From Pedobacter sp. FW305-3-2-15-E-R2A2 (GTDB lineage: Bacteria > Bacteroidota > Bacteroidia > Sphingobacteriales > Sphingobacteriaceae), in the NCBI RefSeq assembly GCF_038446955.1, contig NZ_CP151803.1, positions 4,030,001 to 4,094,000 on the forward strand: a stretch of 64,000 nt of DNA. The letters are read 5' to 3'. The notes below the pieces were generated by a model. It worked only from the letters and a program-made list of their open reading frames with translations. It searched no databases and was not told the DNA's origin. A program made the position numbers and the translations under genes. Below, piece after piece: positions 26,041-35,253 of the stretch. Each line of letters starts with the position of its first letter. The first letter of the stretch is position 1.

Positions 26041-28350
26041 TTATTTACGTTTTCTGCGAATCAGCAACACCATTCCCAATAGGAATATGGTGCCGGGAAT
26101 CAGCCCATAATACAATATCTCTAAAGTGCTCACCCCTGCTTTGGTCAGCAGCAGTTTATTATCTCTCGATGGCGGGCGGGTCATGTCTACAGGAAATACC
26201 CCATCAGCAAACCAGCCAAAAACACTAATGGCAAAAGAGCCGTTCATGACCTCTATATTACTCCTTGCCAGCTCTTTATTGCTAAAGAAATCGGCATCAC
26301 CGGTTACCACAATCCGTTGTTCCTTGTTCTTCAATTTCCTGCTCAGCATCAAAGAGGAAGGAAAAGCTCCCCGCTCGTCACCCATCTTGGCATCAAACAC
26401 CAAAGCGGCAGAATCCAGTACAAATTGTCCTTTTTTGATCCAGGCGGTCTTTTCATTCGTCATTAACAGCGGTTGGATCGCAAATGGTCCTTTACTATCA
26501 TAACTCAGCGCAGCTGCACCTGGCATCGAGATTTTGGATTTTTCTTTATAAGCCTTTTCAAGGGCCGGACTCATGACCACTGCTGCAGCAGCTAAGGTTG
26601 GCGTAACCAATCCGTAAGAGAAATCACTGCTTTTTTGCACCAGCGTCCCACTACGCATTTTTACCCCCAGGGAATCCAGTAATGGATTAACAATGGCTTG
26701 TTTACCCGGCTCGCCAGCAATCATCAGGTTGCCACCTTCAGCAACATATTTCTGAAGTTTGGCCAATGCAGACGGGCTAAGCTGAACTCTGGGATCACCA
26801 ATCACCAATGCGGAAATGCCCGCCGGAATCTGTTCATTCTCTAAGGAAACGCTGTCGATATCAAAGCCCATATTGATCATCGAATTCCGGGAAAACTTAT
26901 TGTTAACCAACATTTTATAATCTCTGTCGCCCGCCTTATCCACGCTCCGCTGATAACCATCTGTAGCGAAAACAACCTTTGGCGGCGTCACAATGAGGCG
27001 TTTCAAGGCTGCCGCGATCTCCGGCTCATCAGGCCAGAAAGAAGCATCATCAAAAGTCCTTAGAAAAGTGGTTTTACCTTTATACTTCAGCTGAAATACC
27101 AGGCGGTCGTTCTCCCCGCGCAGGTCTACTTCTTTACGGATCTGTTCCGGACTTAAAAATCCGGCCGTATCAACGTCAGCAGCCTTTGCCTGTTCTGCAA
27201 ACAGGTTTTTTAGGCTTTTCCCTTGATTCATGACATAGAACTGAGGGTCTCTGTAATCGTAATAATAGACCCATTTCAAATTAAGATTAGACTTAAAGCG
27301 CAAATAAGGTTCCCATCGGGCAGTAGCTGGAATACGTCCAACAGGAGCGCCAAAACTATAGGAACCATGTAATCCATTGATATAAGCAGTTACCTCAAGC
27401 GGCTCATCACCCATCTTTTTTAAGACTTCCTGAGTTGCTTTAACAATCGTATTGGCCTTGGTAAATGTGGCATCATAATAGCCAATTACCGGCTGCCGGG
27501 AACTCAGATAGGCCACCCCCAATCCAATACTCAGCACCAGCAAATACCTACCCGCATGATAAATAAAGGGTCTGCTTACCCTGGCCAGCTGTAGTTTGGC
27601 AATCGTAAAACCAAGGAAAATTCCCGTAACCACGAAGTAATAGATCACATCACGACTGTTTAGCAGTCCTGCCACCATGCGCTCTGCCCTGCTGGGCATG
27701 GAAAGACTATAGGTCAGGTCGCGCACAAAATCAAGACCTTGTCCGAAATTCCCGATATAGTTCATGAAAGCGAGTACCGCAAAAGTACAGATCGCCGCAA
27801 CCACCTGATACGTAGTGAGGCTGGACATAAAGATCCCGATTGCCGCATAAGTATTTAAGAGTAAATACGCCACAAGCAATGCCACAAGAGGATGCGGAAA
27901 ATCAAAATTATCTATACATGCGAAACCGATCAGCAGAAAGAGGCACATCAACGCGATGATCACCAAATTATAGAGCAGCATGGCGAGGAACTTGCCATAA
28001 ACGATCTGACTCAGTTTTACAGGAGAAGAGTACAACAATTTAATGCTTCCGCTGCTGGTTTCCCGGCTGATGATTCCCATGGTAACCAAAGGAGTATACA
28101 GAAACAAGCTGGAAAGAATTCCAAAAAAGATCCCAAGGGGAAGATTACCTAACCTCAGGCTCGTGGTAAACAATTTGTCTGTTAAAAAAGAAAAAGCAGG
28201 AACATATTGCTGTATATGTTGTATTTCATCTATAGCAGGGATCAGATCAAAACTCATTTTCAGAAACAAGATCATGATCAGCAACCAGGCTATAGGGGAA
28301 TAAAATAGCAGGCTGAGTTCCAGTCTGGCTATTTGTATTATTTTTTTCAT
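26041..28350 (-). CDS. GldF-GldG-like fusion: ABC-2 permease with auxiliary domain (first copy)
   Basis: A 769-residue paralogue of the protein at 18282-20570, with the same order: MKKIIQIARLELSLLFYS at the N-terminus, six-helix ABC-2 permease with the identical RETSSGSIKLLYSSPVKLSQ coupling stretch, a linking helix, a large GldG-like exported domain, and a last helix ending RRKRK. The frame is open to 28431, but the conserved N-terminus shared with the paralogue begins at ATG 28350. It follows the ATPase gene by 43 bases and precedes the double MutS-like gene by one base. One ATPase and two unlike permeases suggest a heterodimeric membrane part. Confidence 0.88.
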   Translation of the reverse strand: MKKIIQIARLELSLLFYSPIAWLLIMILFLKMSFDLIPAIDEIQHIQQYVPAFSFLTDKLFTTSLRLGNLPLGIFFGILSSLFLYTPLVTMGIISRETSSGSIKLLYSSPVKLSQIVYGKFLAMLLYNLVIIALMCLFLLIGFACIDNFDFPHPLVALLVAYLLLNTYAAIGIFMSSLTTYQVVAAICTFAVLAFMNYIGNFGQGLDFVRDLTYSLSMPSRAERMVAGLLNSRDVIYYFVVTGIFLGFTIAKLQLARVSRPFIYHAGRYLLVLSIGLGVAYLSSRQPVIGYYDATFTKANTIVKATQEVLKKMGDEPLEVTAYINGLHGSYSFGAPVGRIPATARWEPYLRFKSNLNLKWVYYYDYRDPQFYVMNQGKSLKNLFAEQAKAADVDTAGFLSPEQIRKEVDLRGENDRLVFQLKYKGKTTFLRTFDDASFWPDEPEIAAALKRLIVTPPKVVFATDGYQRSVDKAGDRDYKMLVNNKFSRNSMINMGFDIDSVSLENEQIPAGISALVIGDPRVQLSPSALAKLQKYVAEGGNLMIAGEPGKQAIVNPLLDSLGVKMRSGTLVQKSSDFSYGLVTPTLAAAAVVMSPALEKAYKEKSKISMPGAAALSYDSKGPFAIQPLLMTNEKTAWIKKGQFVLDSAALVFDAKMGDERGAFPSSLMLSRKLKNKEQRIVVTGDADFFSNKELARSNIEVMNGSFAISVFGWFADGVFPVDMTRPPSRDNKLLLTKAGVSTLEILYYGLIPGTIFLLGMVLLIRRKRK

Positions 28351-28393
28351 TCGAATATATTTATTAGTTACGGCTTCATTTGTGTGATGATGC

Positions 28394-29317
28394 TTAGCTC
28401 GAGATCCTGGACAATTGGGCAAAAGTTTCATCTAATGAGCTTTTTTCCATACTCAGCTCACGCAAGCGCCATCCTTGCTTTGCGCTTTCCAGCACCAGGG
28501 TTTCAGAAATACTGCGGTCGCCGTTAAAATAGAGCCTCAGTTGCTTTTCCGTCAGGTATTCCACTCTTGTAATGCCTTCTATGGCCATCAGACGATCCTC
28601 CGCAGGTGCATTTTCCATCAGCACCACCATACTATGCGGTGCCACATAATTGTCAAAAGCTTCCATCGTATCCGAAAAAACGATGCGTCCGCTTTCGATC
28701 ATCACGATCTGCTTACACAGGTATTGAACTTCGGTAAGGACGTGGGTAGAAAGGATCACCGCCCGCTCTGCAGCAATGTCTTTAATCAGGCCGCGAACTT
28801 CGATGATCTGGTTGGGATCGAGGCCATTGGTCGGCTCATCAAACACCACTAATTTTGGATGGTGAATAATGGCCTGGGCAATTCCCACCCTTTGCTTATA
28901 CCCACCGGATAAGTTCTTGATCAGCCGCTTATTGATATGTGTCAATCCACAGCGTTCTTTCACTTCTTCCATGGCAGATTTCAGTTGTTTAGTGTCTATC
29001 GAACGCAGAATTCCACAATGCCTCAGGTACTCATCTACCGTTAAATCCATGTACAATGGCGGGGTCTGAGGCAAAAACCCGATCTCTTGTTTGGCCCGTT
29101 CGGGCTCCTTACTCAGGTCGATGCCATTAATGATCACTTCCCCGGCGGTTTGCGATAGGACGCCACAAAGGATGTTCATGGTTGTGGATTTTCCAGCCCC
29201 ATTGGAGCCTAGCAGTCCTACAATCCCACTCCTTGGGATCTCTATATTGATGTCACGAATAGCCCAGCTGGTACTATAACGGTGCGACAGACCGCTAATA
29301 CGAACGATTGGTTCCAT
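28394..29317 (-). CDS. ABC transporter ATP-binding protein, GldA-like
   Basis: A 307-residue ABC ATPase: Walker A GSNGAGKST near 38-46, signature NLSGGYKQRVGIAQ near 134-147, Walker B LVVFDEPTNGLDP near 155-167, H-loop STHVL, and the C-terminal extension of ABC-2 exporters. The class includes GldA of the gliding machinery and ATPases of drug and polysaccharide exporters. It is the first gene of the tight cluster with both GldFG fusions and the only ATPase for them. Signature and Walker residues are complete. Confidence 0.92.
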   Translation of the reverse strand: MEPIVRISGLSHRYSTSWAIRDINIEIPRSGIVGLLGSNGAGKSTTMNILCGVLSQTAGEVIINGIDLSKEPERAKQEIGFLPQTPPLYMDLTVDEYLRHCGILRSIDTKQLKSAMEEVKERCGLTHINKRLIKNLSGGYKQRVGIAQAIIHHPKLVVFDEPTNGLDPNQIIEVRGLIKDIAAERAVILSTHVLTEVQYLCKQIVMIESGRIVFSDTMEAFDNYVAPHSMVVLMENAPAEDRLMAIEGITRVEYLTEKQLRLYFNGDRSISETLVLESAKQGWRLRELSMEKSSLDETFAQLSRISS

Positions 29318-29379
29318 AGTAGTTAAATTTGGATTAAGAAGATTTATTGGAGAGCAGGCTTAAAAAAGCCTGCTTTTGA

Positions 29380-30138
29380 TTAATAGTCGTCTAACAAAAA
29401 AGGTTTTTGTTTTAATACTTCAGCAGTTTCACCGGGTAAACCGATCAGGGCCAGGGTGAAATTCCGGAAACGCCATAAATTATCCTTGGCAAAGCCTACC
29501 CCATTTGTGGTATAACTTGCAAGGAGTTTTTGTGTTTCCTGATCCCGGAATTCAAAAGTATATTCTCCGGTTTTTAAGGCTGCAGCGTAGCGCTTATATT
29601 CCGTCTCCCCTTTGTACGCCAGCCCTTCTACTTCTTTACGTTCCCCATTGCTAACCAGGTAAACATTTATAGGTTTGCTTTGATAAGACAGGTTCAGAAA
29701 TTTAATACCGAATGTGCTGTCGGCGACATTGTAAGCAGGAGGAACAAAAGTAGAAAGCAGGTAATCAGGATGCTCAACCGTTCCCATAAAGTATAACCTG
29801 TTGATGCTCCCTTGTTTTAATTTAAGGTTCAGGTCGTATAGCGGCTTACTCGTTGGCAATGTATCCGGATAGCGGTACATTGCTAAGGGCTGTTCTTCTT
29901 TAGTAATCGCGTATTTATTCAATCCACTAAAAACAGCATAATAAAAAAGCAGTCCGTCATAATAACGATCCAAAGGTTTGGTTCCTCTAAAACTAGTCAA
30001 CAACTTCGTATCTCCAGGCATCGCATTAAATAGCGACAGGTGACTAATCACAGGTACTTGTTCAGTTTTTTTACAGGAAACAAAAGCAAAGCACAATAAG
30101 CTGATTGATAATATAATGTTCAGTTTATAAGTTTTCAT
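29380..30138 (-). CDS. DUF4397-like lipoprotein
   Basis: A 252-residue exported lipoprotein: signal sequence with lipobox FVSC (Cys near 22) followed by KK, then beta-rich sequence beginning HLSLFNAMPGDTKL, which resembles the first strand of DUF4397 domains (usually LxVVNASPG). No catalytic motif. It lies 18 bases after SusD and 62 bases before the ABC ATPase, so it probably belongs to the same transcript as an accessory surface or periplasmic protein. The domain call is moderate. Confidence 0.6.
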   Translation of the reverse strand: MKTYKLNIILSISLLCFAFVSCKKTEQVPVISHLSLFNAMPGDTKLLTSFRGTKPLDRYYDGLLFYYAVFSGLNKYAITKEEQPLAMYRYPDTLPTSKPLYDLNLKLKQGSINRLYFMGTVEHPDYLLSTFVPPAYNVADSTFGIKFLNLSYQSKPINVYLVSNGERKEVEGLAYKGETEYKRYAAALKTGEYTFEFRDQETQKLLASYTTNGVGFAKDNLWRFRNFTLALIGLPGETAEVLKQKPFLLDDY

Positions 30139-30156
30139 GTCGTTCAGTTTAGGGGA

Positions 30157-31599
30157 TTAGTAACCAGGATTTTGAATCAGTTTATTATTTGTCCGTATCT
30201 CCGTTAAAGGGATTGGATACAGCAGCTGGTAATCTCCTGCCCAGGGCTGTTTAACAGGAATTACAGAAAGCACATCGTGTGCCCTTCCGGTCCTTTTCAG
30301 GTCTAACCAACGGTGGCCCCATTCAGAAAAAAACTCTGTTCTTCTTTCTTTCTCAATCGCAGCGATTACTGTTTCTTTGGAAAGTCCTGCAGGGAGTTCA
30401 TCAATACCCGCACGACGGCGGATTACATTCAGATCGGCAACCGCAAGATCCAATTGCTGACTGCCCAATGTTAAAGCTTCTGCTCTGATCAGGTATTGTT
30501 CTGCCAGTCTCAGCATCGTGTAGTACTCTGTAACCGGACCTCCGATGGACGAATTTCCTATCCCTATTTTGTATTTATAGACAAAATAATTGATTTCCCC
30601 GGCTTTAGTCACCGGCATCAGCCAGGAAGACTTTCTCTTATCGTTGTTTTCAAATTTCTGAATAAGGTCGTCCGCAAGACGAACACCAAAATACTCATTC
30701 ACTATATCCGACAGATAAGGCTTGATCACATAACCTTCGGGTGTGGCGTTCCCACGTACGAGTGTCAGGTTACTGTGCTGCATTTGCCAGATGGCCTCTT
30801 CATTATTCTTTAAAAACACCTCATTTAAATCCCCCTTCAATTTAAATAACCCACTTTGATCAATCACTTCTGTTGCAGCGGCAACGGCATTGGTATAATC
30901 GCCCATAAAAAGATAGACCCTGGCCAGCATGGCCGTTGCCGCCCATTTGTTCGGACGGATGCGTTCTCCGGTTTTTGATCCGGAAAAATCTGCGGCAAGA
31001 TCTGATTTGGCATCCTGCAAATCCTTTAACACCTGTGCATAGACTTCCGCCTTTGGCGTACGACTCATTTTAACCGTCTTATTAAAATCATCGGTCAGTA
31101 CCAATGGTACATCTCCAAAAAAGTTAACCAGGTAGAAATAGGTATAAGCCCTCATGAACTTAGCTTCGGCAGTGAGCTTAATTCTGACCTCCTTGTGGAG
31201 CTTTAAAGAAGTAGAAGCTGCAATTCCCTCAATAACGGCGTTGGCATTATAAATATTCTTATAGGCAGTAGTCCAGATATTGGATGTCGCCTGCTCTGAC
31301 GAGATCAATTTATTCGCATACACTGCGTTAATGTTTACGCCAGAGACATTCAACTCGTCGGCCGACTGGCTGCATAAGGTCGTCGTTGCCCCATTTCCAA
31401 AATTTAGTACCTGCTCATTGATCAATTGCGAATAGGCACCAGCCATAGCAGAATTTGCCTGGTTATCATTATCAAAAACCTTGTCCGTAGTAGTGGTATT
31501 GATTGGATCAGGAATGTCAATCAAGTCTTTACAGGAAGAAAACATCAGGATGCATACCACCATAAAGCTATATCTGTTTAAATTTCTTTTCATCATCAT
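30157..31599 (-). CDS. SusD/RagB-family outer-membrane lipoprotein
   Basis: About 480 residues, the usual SusD length. The signal sequence ends in the lipobox FSSC, followed by KDLIDIPDP. TPR-like SusD features include the N-terminal VFDNDNQANSAMAGAYSQL, FMRAYTYFYLVNFFGDVPLV, and the C-terminal RRAGIDELP and ERRTEFFSEWGHRWLDLKRTG motif (key part GHRWLDLKR). It acts as the lid and ligand-binding partner of the SusC channel directly upstream. Three ATGs in a row (31599, 31596, 31593) start the mature frame; the longer frame to 31635 would overlap SusC. Confidence 0.93.
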   Translation of the reverse strand: MMMKRNLNRYSFMVVCILMFSSCKDLIDIPDPINTTTTDKVFDNDNQANSAMAGAYSQLINEQVLNFGNGATTTLCSQSADELNVSGVNINAVYANKLISSEQATSNIWTTAYKNIYNANAVIEGIAASTSLKLHKEVRIKLTAEAKFMRAYTYFYLVNFFGDVPLVLTDDFNKTVKMSRTPKAEVYAQVLKDLQDAKSDLAADFSGSKTGERIRPNKWAATAMLARVYLFMGDYTNAVAAATEVIDQSGLFKLKGDLNEVFLKNNEEAIWQMQHSNLTLVRGNATPEGYVIKPYLSDIVNEYFGVRLADDLIQKFENNDKRKSSWLMPVTKAGEINYFVYKYKIGIGNSSIGGPVTEYYTMLRLAEQYLIRAEALTLGSQQLDLAVADLNVIRRRAGIDELPAGLSKETVIAAIEKERRTEFFSEWGHRWLDLKRTGRAHDVLSVIPVKQPWAGDYQLLYPIPLTEIRTNNKLIQNPGY

Positions 31600-31610
31600 C
31601 TCGTTAGGAA

Positions 31611-34600
31611 TTAAAAATTTACCGAAAGGCCACACAAATAGATTTTGGCGGGTGGAAGCGCCCCAAATTGCTGAATATCAGGATCGAGCCCTTTAACATT
31701 GCTGATCACAAATACATTCTGAGCATTTACATATACCCTCAGCGACCCTGCGCCCAATTTCTTTGCCCATTTCTGATCCAGCTCATAAGAAAGTGCCGCG
31801 TTAGACAGGCGGAGATAAGAAACCGTTCTATACCTCCCATCAGAATTAAAAAACAGCTGGGTTCCATCATTGAATTTAGTAGTTGGCTTTGGATATAAGG
31901 CATGATCACCCGGGGCTTTCCAGTAATTTCCGATCACGTTTTTTGGCAAATTTCCCGGGGCACCCGGATAGACATCTGAGCTAAAATTGGGATCAGCCCC
32001 GATAAAGTTATTGTAATTGAAAGATGTACTCAGGCTGAGCCCCTTGTAGGTCAACACATTAGTCAACCCTCCGGTAAATCTTGGAGAAAGATCTAATGCA
32101 ATATATTGGTCACCACCGCCGGCGCGGCCGCTATTCTGACCAACAACACCATCTCCATTGTAATCTTCCATCTTGTAAAATCCAGTCAGCGGATCTACGC
32201 CTAAATAATGAAAAAGATATTGGGTATTGATAGATTTACCCACTTGATGCGTGTTCACATACGGGGAATGTGCGAGGTCAGGATACGAGACCAATATATT
32301 CTTGTTTCTGGAACCAAAAAGCGATACCGTCCAGTTAAATTTATCCGTATTCATCACATCCGCATTGATGGTAATGTCCCAGCCTTTATTGTCTACTACT
32401 GCAGGCCAGTTGGCCATTACCGTAGGAAAACCAGTATATACCGGCGTAGGGAAATCCGTCAGCTGATTGCCACACCTTTCGCGGTATATCGCAAACTGAG
32501 CATTGATCCGGTTGTCTAAAAAACCAATTTGTATGGCAGTTTCCAGTTTTTTATTCACCTGCCATTTGTAATTTGGATTTACCGCCAGTAAACTGATTAA
32601 AGGAGCAGTGCCATCATAGTCGGGCAATGGATCGCTATATGGCTTATTTTTAGCCCATTGTGCCAGGTATTTATAATCACCTACCGCATCGCCACCCGTC
32701 AAGGCATAACTTCCCCGCAACTTTAAGAAACTGATAAATGAAGGAAGGGCTTTTTTGATCGGCGCTTCTTCCGTTAAAATCCATGCACCTGCAACAGAGC
32801 CAAAATCACCGTAGCGGTTGCCAGGTCCAAAGCGGGAAGATCCGTCCCTGCGCCAGTTCATATTGACAATATATTTTGATTTCCAATTGTAGTTAATCCT
32901 GCCAAATACCGCCGCCAGTTTATGGTAGCCCACCTCTCCGGTAGGGTTGAAAATCTGAGGCGCCAGGTTAATGGATTCAATAAAATCATCACTATCATAA
33001 CCAAAGCCCGTCAATGAATTGGCTTTGGTTACATTTTTTTGCAAAGAGCCTGCTAACAATAACTCCAGATTGCCTTCACTTATTTTCAGTTTATAATTTA
33101 GCTGTGGTTCTACGACTACATTAAGGTTGTTGGTGCTTCCAAAGCGGTTAGATCCTGTTGGGTTAGTGATCGGGTCCTGCGCATAAATATAACTGAAATA
33201 CTTCGTGGCATTATTGGTATAGCCGTAACCAAATCTGGTAGAAAAATTCAGGTCTTTTAATATTTCATAACTCAGGTTCAGGTTACCGGTGAAGGTATGG
33301 GTATCAGAATAATACGGACCTTCAAGTCCGCCGAAGGGGAACTTACTTGATCCATCGGGACCTCTCCATGGCGCAAAATTCAGTAGCCCGTCAGGTCCAT
33401 AAATATCCGGTGCATTGGGCGCCAAATTAACCGCAGCAGGAATGGTGGTGGTATTGACCGTAGTATAAGAATAGATAACCCCAAAATTTACCTGAAATTT
33501 CCTGTCAGTAGTTTTATGCCCCATGTTAAAGGCCAGTCCGGCCACCTGGTTGCTTCCTTTACTGGTCAGGATCTCTGTCTGTTTTACATAATTGCCACTG
33601 AGGCGGAACTGAGTCTGCACATCACCACCGCTCAGGCTCAGCGAAACATTGGATTGTTTCCCAATATTTCCCAAAAGTACTTTTTGCCAGTCTGTATATT
33701 TATTCTGGTCCCACAATACCAGATCAGGCGCATTTTCGAGATTTGGAATCAGGTTATCATTCTTAAATGCTTCCTTTCTGAGTTGCAGGTATTCGGCTGT
33801 ATTGAGTACCTCCCAATGGCGGGTGATGGCAGAAAATCCCTGTTCCAGGGCTGCCGAAAATTTAGTAGCGCCTGGCTTGCCTTTTTTTGTAGTGATCAGA
33901 ATAACTCCATTCGCTGCCCTTGAACCATAAATCGCAGTGGCATCACCATCTTTCAAAATTTCAATACTCTCTATGTCTTTACTATTGATGCCAAACATCG
34001 GGCTTTGGCCTCCGGTAGGAGAAAATCCGTCCTGAACAACACCGGGAGAACCGGTCTGATAATTGGAAGTTCCGCCCAGGTCCAGGGTATTTTGAGGTAC
34101 CCCATCAATCACATACAAAGGTTCTGAAACGAAAGCAGAATTAATGGTCTTTCTTCCCCTGATTTCTACTTTCACCGGACTGCTGGCATAACCGGCGGTG
34201 GAGGTAACGATTACACCGGGTATTCTACCCTGCAAAGCCAGCAAGGGATTCATTAAGGGCTGTTGTTCCAGCTCTTTTGAACTGATCCTGGCAATGTTAC
34301 CGGTACTGCTTCTGCGGTCTGTGGTTCCATAGGCCTGCACCATCACTTCATCCAGAAAAGATACCGATGGCTCCATCATAATGGTCAGGTAAAAGCCGGT
34401 AGCTGTTTTCACCACGCTTATATTTTTAACAAAGGAGCTGGTATTGACCTCCATTTTTTCAAACTCACTCAGCCTCACCTGCAGGGAATCAAATCCAACA
34501 GAACTGAAGGTGATCACACTGTTCTCTTCCAGCTTTGGCAGATGAAACTCTCCCTTCGCATTAGAGCCGGCATTGATTCTTTTATTTTTCACCTTAAGCG

Positions 34601-35057
34601 TAACCCCACTCAGTGGTTCATTGGTCTTTTTATTGATGATATTTCCCTGCACGTCTATGCCGACAGCAAAAACTGCCGCCACACGGTCCATAAGCGTCGG
34701 GGCTTTGGCCTTCAGTAAAACGGTTTTATTTTCAATCTTATAAGTAATCGGCTGGTCGCTGAAACACTTTTCCAGCACCTCCTCTATCGCTGCATTTTTT
34801 ACAGAGATGGAAATCGGCTTGCTGGACCTGATCAGTCCTTCGCTAAAAAGGAAGTCGTAACCACTTTGCAGCCGGATGTCCTTCAATACCTGCTCCAACG
34901 CTGTATTTTTGGTATTCAGGGTAATGCGCTGCGCAAAACTGCTCGCACTTACCTGCATAATTGTAGCTATTAAAATGACGGTGGTGAATCGTATCATTAG
35001 CAAAATCTTATTCGCATACTTTTTGAGTACGGGTTGGTTCGTATAGGTTTTATACAT
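31611..35057 (-). CDS. SusC/RagA TonB-dependent receptor with STN signalling domain
   Basis: About 1148 residues. A long basic n-region and signal peptide (KILLMIRFTTVILIATIMQ... SFAQ) lead to an STN/secretin-type domain (about 45-100: VLKDIRLQSGYDFLF, ISVKNAAIEEVLEKCF), a carboxypeptidase-regulatory-like domain (GVTLKVKNKRINAGSNAKGEFHLP, core SNAKGEFHLP), the plug with RIPGVIV and GSRAANGVILITTKKGK, and a C-terminal beta-barrel. The STN domain is the part that signals to a FecR-type anti-sigma factor, which is encoded upstream. The start is set at ATG 35057 because the frame before it (to 35105) lacks signal-peptide character. The ligand cannot be told from the sequence. Confidence 0.93.
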   Translation of the reverse strand: MYKTYTNQPVLKKYANKILLMIRFTTVILIATIMQVSASSFAQRITLNTKNTALEQVLKDIRLQSGYDFLFSEGLIRSSKPISISVKNAAIEEVLEKCFSDQPITYKIENKTVLLKAKAPTLMDRVAAVFAVGIDVQGNIINKKTNEPLSGVTLKVKNKRINAGSNAKGEFHLPKLEENSVITFSSVGFDSLQVRLSEFEKMEVNTSSFVKNISVVKTATGFYLTIMMEPSVSFLDEVMVQAYGTTDRRSSTGNIARISSKELEQQPLMNPLLALQGRIPGVIVTSTAGYASSPVKVEIRGRKTINSAFVSEPLYVIDGVPQNTLDLGGTSNYQTGSPGVVQDGFSPTGGQSPMFGINSKDIESIEILKDGDATAIYGSRAANGVILITTKKGKPGATKFSAALEQGFSAITRHWEVLNTAEYLQLRKEAFKNDNLIPNLENAPDLVLWDQNKYTDWQKVLLGNIGKQSNVSLSLSGGDVQTQFRLSGNYVKQTEILTSKGSNQVAGLAFNMGHKTTDRKFQVNFGVIYSYTTVNTTTIPAAVNLAPNAPDIYGPDGLLNFAPWRGPDGSSKFPFGGLEGPYYSDTHTFTGNLNLSYEILKDLNFSTRFGYGYTNNATKYFSYIYAQDPITNPTGSNRFGSTNNLNVVVEPQLNYKLKISEGNLELLLAGSLQKNVTKANSLTGFGYDSDDFIESINLAPQIFNPTGEVGYHKLAAVFGRINYNWKSKYIVNMNWRRDGSSRFGPGNRYGDFGSVAGAWILTEEAPIKKALPSFISFLKLRGSYALTGGDAVGDYKYLAQWAKNKPYSDPLPDYDGTAPLISLLAVNPNYKWQVNKKLETAIQIGFLDNRINAQFAIYRERCGNQLTDFPTPVYTGFPTVMANWPAVVDNKGWDITINADVMNTDKFNWTVSLFGSRNKNILVSYPDLAHSPYVNTHQVGKSINTQYLFHYLGVDPLTGFYKMEDYNGDGVVGQNSGRAGGGDQYIALDLSPRFTGGLTNVLTYKGLSLSTSFNYNNFIGADPNFSSDVYPGAPGNLPKNVIGNYWKAPGDHALYPKPTTKFNDGTQLFFNSDGRYRTVSYLRLSNAALSYELDQKWAKKLGAGSLRVYVNAQNVFVISNVKGLDPDIQQFGALPPAKIYLCGLSVNF

Positions 35058-35253
35058 TTCATCTGGTTTGCGACAAATTCTTAGCGGTTGATGAAACCAT
35101 AGCATTGCTTTAACTCACAATATTTGCTAAGTTTGTTTGTCTGGTTTAGTTGATAGGATCTCAAAATTTTTGTTAACGTATTCCGGCATCGGTCAGGAGT
35201 GTATCGAGCACTTCTGGCCTCTTTTTTTAAGGATTACGTCGCTTAAATAGTAT

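Noticed and set aside
28351..28431. Extended start of the first GldFG fusion, overlapping the ATPase gene
   Set aside because: The paralogue starts at the homologous MKKIIQIARLE, and the extra residues (His- and Asn-rich) are not conserved in it.
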